From: an uncultured Mordavella sp.
GTDB taxonomy: Bacteria; Bacillota; Clostridia; Lachnospirales; Lachnospiraceae
DNA length: 7,203 bases
NCBI GenBank assembly: GCA_902406105.1
Contig: CABPCP010000097.1
Coordinates: 1-7,203, forward strand
Reading direction: 5' to 3'
The notes beneath the pieces are model-generated. The model searched no databases, had not been told where the DNA came from, and saw only the letters and a list, made by a program, of their open reading frames with translations. The position numbers and the translations under genes were made by a program. Shown here one piece after another: positions 1 to 4,708 of the stretch; positions within the stretch are counted from its first letter, which is position 1, and each line of letters begins with the position of its first letter.

Positions 1-34
1 CTGTGTTTTTGCGCCCTTTTTCCTTCTGCTTCGG

Positions 35-280
35 CTATCGCTTTGTTTCAAACTTCCACCCATTTCTAATCCTGTTCAACTGGGCTATTTTAGAGAGCAG
101 TATAAAAAGCACGATAATGAGGAAAAGCTGAAACACATCAGTTACAACCAGCCAGCTTTGAAAGAGAATCCTGCGGAATTCTGGAAAGGCAAGAACTGCC
201 GCTAAAACACCGGAGGACAGCGCCGCATAAATAATATTTGTCACTCTAAGCCAATGCGATAAGAGCAATTCAAACTTCAT
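35..280 (-). CDS. small two-helix membrane protein of unknown function
   Basis: This encodes an 81-residue protein that I do not recognise. Two hydrophobic segments (about residues 14-32 and 43-63) are joined by a short loop containing FPEFRR. The tail is basic (KIAQLNRIRNGWKFETKR), so a membrane hairpin with a cytoplasmic C-terminus is likely. I chose the ATG at 280 because a full AGGAGGGA ribosome binding site lies at 286-293, five bases upstream. An upstream in-frame start at 307 would add nine residues but has no such site. The ribosome binding site overlaps the stop codon of the upstream mgtC-like gene, with 11 nt between the genes, so the two are almost certainly co-transcribed and probably translationally coupled. 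By context it may be a partner or modulator of MgtC or of the Mg2+ ATPase, as small membrane peptides are in enterobacterial mgt loci; that function is inference only. No terminator is visible in the 34 bases after its stop. Confidence 0.8.
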   Translation of the reverse strand: MKFELLLSHWLRVTNIIYAALSSGVLAAVLAFPEFRRILFQSWLVVTDVFQLFLIIVLFILLSKIAQLNRIRNGWKFETKR

Positions 281-291
281 ATCTGTCCCTC

Positions 292-951
292 CTATACCAA
301 TTCCCATCCGGCGCTGACTACGCTGGAGAGCGTCAAAAGTCGGTTTACAATCGCCTCGGCCATCTGAGCCTTTGCTTTACCAACGGAAAGAAAATCCGCC
401 TGAATCTCTACCTTGCCGCCAATTACATCACTGCTCTCCAAATTCGTAAGATACAATGTTTTACACGAATTGCTGTTGATCAGAAGCGCGCGTATTTCTG
501 TTTCCGCATTTTCCTGACAGGTAACAGAAATGCGGTAGGTTCGTTCCGTTTCTTCACCGCAGGTAATGGGCTTGATCTTTACCGCCAGCGGCCGGAACAG
601 CAGATTTGAAAGAATCAGAATAACCGCTGCGGCAACCGCAAAAAGACAGCTGCCGGAACTGGACAGTACACCGACAGCGGCCGTACACCAAAGAGTTGCT
701 GCTGTATTTAGCCCACGGACGGTTCCGCCCTCCTTAAAAATCACCCCGCTGCACAGGAATCCAACGCCGGACACAATGTAACTGGCAATCCGGTACACCT
801 CATCCGAGCCGGACATGAGCGGAAACATCAGGAACAGGCAGGCCCCCATTGAAATCAGAACATTGATACGGATTCCGGCGGGATGGCCGGTAATCTGGCG
901 CTCTAATCCGATCAAGAATCCCAATAGAACCGAAAGACCGATCCGGCCCAT
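292..951 (-). CDS. mgtC: MgtC/SapB family membrane protein
   Basis: This is a 219-residue MgtC/SapB-family protein. The N-terminal half is the conserved membrane domain. It has GLERQ at residues 15-19, HPAGIRIN at 23-30, and the family core GVIFKEGGTVRGLNTAATLW at 69-88, with further hydrophobic helices at about 30-46, 56-72, 85-97 and 102-119. Residues about 135-219 form the soluble ACT-like C-terminal domain found in longer family members. In enteric bacteria and mycobacteria MgtC supports growth in low Mg2+ and modulates ATP synthase or membrane potential; it is not itself a proven Mg2+ transporter. The linked P-type ATPase supports a magnesium role here. The start is uncertain. ATG 951 has only a GGGG about 11 nt upstream, and an in-frame TTG at 960 would add three residues. 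The first helix is short for the family with either start. The downstream small gene is coupled through its overlapping ribosome binding site. Confidence 0.92.
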   Translation of the reverse strand: MGRIGLSVLLGFLIGLERQITGHPAGIRINVLISMGACLFLMFPLMSGSDEVYRIASYIVSGVGFLCSGVIFKEGGTVRGLNTAATLWCTAAVGVLSSSGSCLFAVAAAVILILSNLLFRPLAVKIKPITCGEETERTYRISVTCQENAETEIRALLINSNSCKTLYLTNLESSDVIGGKVEIQADFLSVGKAKAQMAEAIVNRLLTLSSVVSAGWELV

Positions 952-1006
952 AAACTTCAATACCCCATAGGGTCGCCCCCATTCTCAAATTTTTTTTACA
1001 GGGCAA

Positions 1007-1012
1007 AGTATA
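1007..1012 (-). promoter_or_regulatory. predicted -10 element of the mgtC operon promoter
   Basis: The minus strand reads TATACT here, five of six matches to TATAAT. The position 17 bp upstream reads TAGGCT, which is a poor -35 and suggests an activator-dependent promoter. Initiation is predicted near 1000, giving a leader of about 50 nt before ATG 951. A GCAAGG tandem repeat lies 32 bp upstream, at the same distance as in the mgtA promoter. This is sequence inference with no transcript data. Confidence 0.55.
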
Positions 1013-1044
1013 ACTGTTTTTTACTGTTAAGCCTATGGCTAAAT

Positions 1045-1061
1045 CCTTGCGATTCCCTTGC
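1045..1061 (-). promoter_or_regulatory. putative operator, tandem GCAAGG repeat upstream of mgtC
   Basis: On the minus strand this is GCAAGG-N5-GCAAGG (CCTTGC-N5-CCTTGC on the plus strand), two identical hexamers with an 11-bp period, followed by ATTT. The same arrangement occurs upstream of mgtA at 4418-4434 at the same distance from a -10 hexamer. Tandem half-sites about 11 bp apart are typical of OmpR/PhoB-class winged-helix regulators, and such a regulator is encoded next door at 1174-1665. Relative to the predicted start it covers about -45 to -61, an activator-type position. A related half-site in the opposite orientation (GGCAAG on the plus strand) lies 11 bp further on at 1067-1072. 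Confidence 0.55.
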
Positions 1062-1069
1062 TTTTCGGC

Positions 1070-1104
1070 AAGAAAATAAGCAGTCACCATCTGGTGACTG
1101 CTTA
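1070..1104 (-). terminator. intrinsic terminator after the mgtA-regulator operon
   Basis: TAAGCAGTCACCA (1077-1089) and TGGTGACTGCTTA (1092-1104) are perfect reverse complements separated by two bases, so RNA would form a stem of about 11-12 bp with a small loop. Read on the minus strand it is followed by TTTTCTT (1076-1070), a good U-tract. It lies about 70 nt after the regulator stop and upstream of the predicted mgtC promoter, so it should isolate the two operons. Read on the plus strand the trailing CATATTTT is weaker, so any bidirectional action would be partial. Confidence 0.8.
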
Positions 1105-1173
1105 CATATTTTAACGATGACTTTTAAACCATTTTTCATACGATTGCTCTGTTTACATCTAAATTTCTGATTG

Positions 1174-1665
1174 TCAGAGCTTATCATTAAATTTATATCC
1201 AATTCCCCAAATGGTAAGTATATATTCCGGCGCATCCGGATTTGGCTCTATCTTTTTTCTCAGTTTGCGTATAAAGGCCATAATATTACTGTCCGCAGTA
1301 TAGTATTCCTCCGCCCAAACCGCCTGATAGATCTGCTCTTTTGTAAACACCTCTCCACGATTCCGGGCCAAGAAATAGAGGATGTCAAACTCTTTGGGAG
1401 TAAGCTGGATCTCTGCGCCGTCCCGGATAACACGGCGGCTTTTGGAATCAATCAGAAGATTTCCGCAAACCAAAGAGGTGCTGGCCGCTTCTGGGATTGC
1501 CTCTCCCAATTCCAGCATGAGAGAGTCGGATTTTCCTGCATACAACGCCTCCAAGGCGTCATACAGTTCCTTCGCTGCCTGTGTCTGTGGATGCTGGGTT
1601 TGGAGCGTATTGCAAAACCACTGTAAGGTAAGGAAATCCAATGATACAAAGTTTACTCTCTTCAT
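1174..1665 (-). CDS. receiver-less OmpR/PhoB-type winged-helix transcriptional regulator
   Basis: This is a 163-residue DNA-binding regulator. Residues about 65-160 form a complete OmpR/PhoB-type winged helix. It opens with VCGNLLIDSKSRRV, continues with LTPKEFDILYFLARNRGEVF at 88-107 (the usual region of the first helices), has a recognition helix around 123-140 (SNIMAFIRKLRKKIE), and ends in the wing YILTIWGIGYKF at 148-159. Residues 1-60 are not a receiver domain: they are too short and lack the acidic pocket, phospho-Asp and conserved Lys. They look mostly helical and unfamiliar, with LYDALEALYAGK at 34-45. It is therefore an orphan one-component-like regulator whose signal input is unknown. 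ATG 1665 is chosen because AGGGGAGGGG at 1671-1680 ends five nt upstream; that site overlaps the TAG stop of the ATPase gene, so the two genes form an operon. It probably binds the GCAAGR repeats upstream of mgtA and mgtC; this is inference. Confidence 0.9.
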   Translation of the reverse strand: MKRVNFVSLDFLTLQWFCNTLQTQHPQTQAAKELYDALEALYAGKSDSLMLELGEAIPEAASTSLVCGNLLIDSKSRRVIRDGAEIQLTPKEFDILYFLARNRGEVFTKEQIYQAVWAEEYYTADSNIMAFIRKLRKKIEPNPDAPEYILTIWGIGYKFNDKL

Positions 1666-1678
1666 CAAGTCCCCTCCC

Positions 1679-4342
1679 CTACAACAATGTATGGTATTTC
1701 TGAATATACCACCGTTTGGCGGCCGTTACCAGCAGCATATAGGCCAGAATGGTGACCGCCAGAAATCCAAAATACCAAAGCGGAAGGGGAGCCAGGCCGA
1801 GCAGGTGGGCCGCTGGGGTATAGACAATCGCAGTAAGGATCAAAAGCCCGGCAGAGGTGACCAGCCATACAACCCCGGATGCCCTGCTCCTTAGAATAGA
1901 AAGCTGCTTTGTGCGGAGCAGGTGCAGAATAAGCACTTGCGTCCACATAGACTCTAAAAACCATCCTGTATGGAATAGAATTGCAAATTGACTCTGCATC
2001 GCAGAGGACAATTCTGTAAAATTGTCTCCCAGTAAAGCTGGACACAGGATAAAGTATAGAAAAGCAAAAGTCGCCAGATCAAACAGGGAGCTTAACGGGC
2101 CGAAAAAGCGCATGAAGCGCCCCAATGTTTTTCCTGACCACTCGCTTGGTTTTTCATAGACATCCGCATCGACGCGATCCCACGGCAAAGTCATGCACAG
2201 AATATCGTAAAGGAGGTTCAGCAAAAGAAGTTGAAGTGCCGTCATCGGCAGGAAGGGTAAAAAGGCGCTGGCAAGTACAATCGAAAAGATATTGCCGAAA
2301 TTGGAGGACGCGGTAATCCGTATGTACTTTAACATATTGGCAAATGCTTTCCGCCCCTCTAAAATACCCTGTTCCAGCACATTCAGATCTTTCTTCAGCA
2401 AAATCACATCCGCAGATTCTTTTGCGGCTTGTGTGGCTGTGTCTACGGAAATCCCCACATCTGCCGCTGTCATGGCGGCTAGATCATTCATTCCATCACC
2501 CAAAAAGCCGACTGCATGACCATTCTCGCGCAGCATACGGATGATCTGAGATTTCTGTCCGGGGGAAAGCTGGGAAAAAACGGTTGTCTTTTCTACGGCA
2601 AGAAGCTGTTCATCCTCAGACAGCTCCTCCATTTCTTCTCCGGTTAAGATATGTTCTGTCTCGATTCCCAGCCTCCGGCAGATGGAAAGGGTTACACTTT
2701 TTTGATCGCCAGTCAGTACCTTTACCTGGACATGGAGCTGCTCCAATTTCTGCAAAGCACTGGCGGCAGAGCTTTTGGGCGCGTCAAAAAACACGACATA
2801 TCCCAGCAAGATAAGCTCCGCCTCATCCTCCATCTGAAGCCTGCTCTGGCTTGATACAGGTTTGTAGGCCACAGCCAGGACTTTCATTCCATCTTCGGTC
2901 ATTTCGTCAACGATAGCATGGATGCCGCCAGAGTCAGCGGTATCTATCTTTAGTGTCTGTCCCTTGTGTTGGACATACTGGCAGCGGGAATATACGCTGT
3001 CGACATCGCCTTTTGTGATAATATAGTTTTCCTTTTCTGGAACAGATAAGAGGACACTAACGCACTTACGTTCATAATCAAAAGGGAGCTCGTCTAATTT
3101 TTGGATCGTTTCGCCCAACGAGAGAAAATGGTTTTCCCTTCCAGGCATACTGGAACATTTCAGGATTGCCTGGTCTAAATGGTTTGCAACGCCTGTATGA
3201 TAAAAGCTGTTTAAGTAGGCGCAGTCCAATACCTCCCTGCTTTCCTCCCCCAAAATATCAAGATAGTATTCCAGTATCACTTCATCTCCGGTTAGGGTAC
3301 CCGTCTTATCTACACACAGGACATCCATGCTGCCAAAGCTCTGCATCGCATTTATGTTTTTTACAATCGTTTGTTTTTCCCCCATGGCAGAGCTTCCTTT
3401 TGCAAGGCAAGCATTGATCACCATGGGAAGGAGCTCCGGGGTCAGGCCGACAGCCACAGAAAGAGAAAATAGAAACGAGGTCAGCCAGTCGCCCTTGGTG
3501 ATGCCGGAAACGACAAATACAACCGGAACCAAGGCCACCATAAAGCGAATCAAAACCCAGGCAATCGAATTTGCTCCTGTATCAAAGCTGTGCTTGTTCC
3601 GTTGGAGTTCGGAGAGGTAGCCTCCATATACGGTGCTGCCGCCCACAGCCAAGACGATACCCTTTCCCTCTCCGCTGATTACGCTGCTCCCCATGAAGGC
3701 TATATTGGAAAAGCGATCCAGTGGAATTTGAGTAGCAGAGGCCAGACGATTTGTATTTTTCTCTAATACATTACTCTCTCCGGTTAAAAGGGCCTGCGAA
3801 ACAAACAGGTCTTGCGCTTCAATCAATCTCAGGTCCGCGGGGACCCGCTCACCGGCTGAAAGCGACACAGTGTCTCCTACTACCAATTCCTCCGACGAAA
3901 TTTCAAGCTGCTGTCCCTGTCGGTAGACGGAAACGGTCGTTTTAATTTGCTGAATGAGAGTATCCGCGGCATGGCCGGCTTTTCGTTCCTGGATCAGCCG
4001 TACCATCCCACTGATTATAAGCATAGACAAAATGATGACCACACTGGTCCCGTTTCTGCCGGAGTTGGATTTCAAACAGACATCGGTGATGAAAGAGACA
4101 ATAGCCAATACAAACAATATCACACTGAAGGGATTGATAAACGCCCGTTTTATACGCTGAAAAAAAGAATGGGCTTGTAAAGAATAGCCGACATGATTGC
4201 TGCCATGCTGTTTTCGCATCTGCTCTATTTGTTCTTGGGTTAAGCCGCCTTCCTTTACATGAAAATCATTATAAAGCTGCTCTATATCTTTTAATGCGTA
4301 TTTTTTCAAACGCTCGTGAGGAGAAATATGTATAGTGCCCAC
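1679..4342 (-). CDS. mgtA: magnesium-translocating P-type ATPase (MgtA/MgtB type, P-IIIB)
   Basis: This full-length P-type ATPase resembles MgtA/MgtB, which import Mg2+ across the cytoplasmic membrane at ATP cost. Numbered from ATG 4357, it has the actuator LTGES at 191-195, the M4 motif GLTPELLPM at 304-312, the phosphorylation site CVDKTGTLT with Asp350, LTGDQ at 548-552, and the hinge GDGMND at 620-625. Its M5/M6 region, ITASSNFGNIF at 681-691 and LLNLLYD at 712-718, is the signature separating MgtA from Ca2+ and Na+ pumps. About ten membrane helices fit the family. The start is probably GTG 4342 (887 residues), because GGAGG at 4351-4355 sits eight nt upstream of it, whereas ATG 4357 (892 residues) has no upstream site and that GGAGG lies inside its own codons. 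Slight oddities are KGD instead of KGA at 449-451 and DLAA after GDGMN. It is the first gene of an operon with the regulator and is likely activated from the tandem repeat at 4418-4434. Confidence 0.95.
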   Translation of the reverse strand: MGTIHISPHERLKKYALKDIEQLYNDFHVKEGGLTQEQIEQMRKQHGSNHVGYSLQAHSFFQRIKRAFINPFSVILFVLAIVSFITDVCLKSNSGRNGTSVVIILSMLIISGMVRLIQERKAGHAADTLIQQIKTTVSVYRQGQQLEISSEELVVGDTVSLSAGERVPADLRLIEAQDLFVSQALLTGESNVLEKNTNRLASATQIPLDRFSNIAFMGSSVISGEGKGIVLAVGGSTVYGGYLSELQRNKHSFDTGANSIAWVLIRFMVALVPVVFVVSGITKGDWLTSFLFSLSVAVGLTPELLPMVINACLAKGSSAMGEKQTIVKNINAMQSFGSMDVLCVDKTGTLTGDEVILEYYLDILGEESREVLDCAYLNSFYHTGVANHLDQAILKCSSMPGRENHFLSLGETIQKLDELPFDYERKCVSVLLSVPEKENYIITKGDVDSVYSRCQYVQHKGQTLKIDTADSGGIHAIVDEMTEDGMKVLAVAYKPVSSQSRLQMEDEAELILLGYVVFFDAPKSSAASALQKLEQLHVQVKVLTGDQKSVTLSICRRLGIETEHILTGEEMEELSEDEQLLAVEKTTVFSQLSPGQKSQIIRMLRENGHAVGFLGDGMNDLAAMTAADVGISVDTATQAAKESADVILLKKDLNVLEQGILEGRKAFANMLKYIRITASSNFGNIFSIVLASAFLPFLPMTALQLLLLNLLYDILCMTLPWDRVDADVYEKPSEWSGKTLGRFMRFFGPLSSLFDLATFAFLYFILCPALLGDNFTELSSAMQSQFAILFHTGWFLESMWTQVLILHLLRTKQLSILRSRASGVVWLVTSAGLLILTAIVYTPAAHLLGLAPLPLWYFGFLAVTILAYMLLVTAAKRWYIQKYHTLL

Positions 4343-4350
4343 AGAGGTTT

Positions 4351-4355
4351 CCTCC
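4351..4355 (-). promoter_or_regulatory. ribosome binding site that sets the mgtA start
   Basis: The minus strand reads GGAGG here, followed by an eight-nt spacer (AAACCTCT) and GTG at 4342. This is textbook spacing. The upstream ATG at 4357 overlaps this site and has only ACTCTGCAAA before it. The likely start is therefore GTG 4342, although some initiation at the ATG cannot be excluded. Confidence 0.7.
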
Positions 4356-4366
4356 ATTTTGCAGAG

Positions 4367-4380
4367 TATATTTAAATATA
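4367..4380 (-). repeat. perfect 14-bp AT palindrome at the predicted mgtA transcription start
   Basis: TATATTTAAATATA is its own reverse complement. It touches the predicted -10 hexamer (4380-4385) and covers the predicted initiation site near 4373. It could be a binding site for a repressor, a melting-prone element, or simply AT-rich sequence. No second copy was seen in the window, and the mgtC promoter lacks it. Confidence 0.5.
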
Positions 4381-4385
4381 GTTTA
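4380..4385 (-). promoter_or_regulatory. predicted -10 element of the mgtA operon promoter
   Basis: The minus strand reads TAAACT. It was chosen over nearby TATATT (4375-4380) and TATACT (4365-4370) because its distance to the upstream GCAAGA repeat (32 bp) is identical to that at the mgtC promoter. The position 17 bp upstream reads GAGAAA, not a usable -35, again suggesting activator dependence. The predicted leader to GTG 4342 is about 30 nt. Confidence 0.5.
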
Positions 4386-4417
4386 GCACATTATCCACGG
4401 GTTTTCTCCAAACAAAT

Positions 4418-4434
4418 TCTTGCTTTTTTCTTGC
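4418..4434 (-). promoter_or_regulatory. putative operator, tandem GCAAGA repeat upstream of mgtA
   Basis: The minus strand carries GCAAGA-N5-GCAAGA (TCTTGC-N5-TCTTGC on the plus strand), with an 11-bp period, followed by ATTT. It matches the GCAAGG repeat at 1045-1061 in half-site, spacing, the following ATTT, and distance to the -10. The five-base spacer is all A, so this copy alone would be low-complexity and weak; the match with the second copy gives it weight. The likely ligand is the winged-helix regulator made by this same operon, which would make it autoregulated. Confidence 0.55.
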
Positions 4435-4548
4435 GCTTTTAATTGTCAACAATATCGCTATCCGGGACATTGCCTTTTCCCACGAAAACGATCTTGTCTT
4501 TGACCCGGCTTTTTCCTGCTAATTTGGAAGAATGGATTCCACTGCTCC

Positions 4549-4568
4549 AATGATTTTGTCAAATCATT
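4549..4568. repeat. AT-rich inverted repeat upstream of the importer promoter
   Basis: AATGATTT and AAATCATT are perfect 8-bp arms around the loop TGTC. It lies about 90 bp upstream of the extended -10 at 4656-4664. No U-tract follows immediately on either strand, so a regulatory binding site is more plausible than a terminator. TTGTCA within it (4556-4561) resembles a -35, but its partner TTTTAC at 17 bp is poor. Confidence 0.45.
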
Positions 4569-4655
4569 TCAGCACGTTTTTTACTTAGACTATATAAACC
4601 ATTACATTAGGCACTCGTTTTTTTCATACATTTGATTTATTCAAAATGACATTTT

Positions 4656-4664
4656 TGCTATACT
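4656..4664 (+). promoter_or_regulatory. predicted extended -10 promoter of the ABC importer operon
   Basis: TGCTATACT combines an extended -10 TGN with TATACT. The -35 region (around TTTATT at 4636-4641) is weak, which extended -10 promoters tolerate. Initiation is predicted near 4671, at the base of a small potential hairpin (TTGTGC 4669-4674 with GCGCAA 4680-4685). The leader to ATG 4709 is about 38 nt and contains AGGGAG at 4694-4699. Confidence 0.6.
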
Positions 4665-4708
4665 TAATTTGTGCAATATGCGCAATACTTTTTAGGGAGT
4701 AATTTAAA

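Larger units (their letters stand above)
4435..4708. other. remainder of the divergent spacer between mgtA and the ABC importer
   Basis: The 366-nt spacer between the two divergent start codons holds the mgtA control region on its left and the importer promoter on its right. Between them I see no credible gene. It contains an AT-rich palindrome at 4549-4568, distant CCGGG/CCCGG arms (4462-4466 and 4504-4508) with a following CTTTTT, and an extended -10 at 4656-4664. No tRNA, riboswitch core or insertion-sequence end was recognised. Confidence 0.6.

Noticed and set aside
1..34. Search for a terminator after the small membrane protein gene
   Set aside because: Only 34 bases remain before the window edge and no hairpin with a U-tract is visible on the minus strand.
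1067..1072. Inverted GGCAAG as a third half-site of the mgtC operator
   Set aside because: It falls on the 11-bp period but in the opposite orientation and overlaps the terminator U-tract; the mgtA operator has no counterpart.
800..1090. 96-codon minus-strand frame overlapping the mgtC start, considered as an N-terminal extension of MgtC disrupted by a frameshift
   Set aside because: The residues past its overlap with mgtC do not resemble any MgtC segment, and the mgtC frame alone already contains all conserved family motifs. A short first helix is not enough evidence for a frameshift.
1171..1894. Plus-strand frames of 151 and 170 codons opposite the regulator and the ATPase 3' end
   Set aside because: They are antisense to recognised genes and show no family motif, so they are shadows.
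4462..4515. CCGGG and CCCGG arms followed by CTTTTT, considered as a terminator in the divergent spacer
   Set aside because: The arms are only five bases and about 37 bases apart, and no gene ends upstream that would need it.
4669..4687. GCAATA direct repeat and small hairpin at the importer start, considered as a nickel-regulator (NikR) site
   Set aside because: It lacks the GTATGA-N16-TCATAC form of known NikR sites, and the stem is only six pairs with one wobble.
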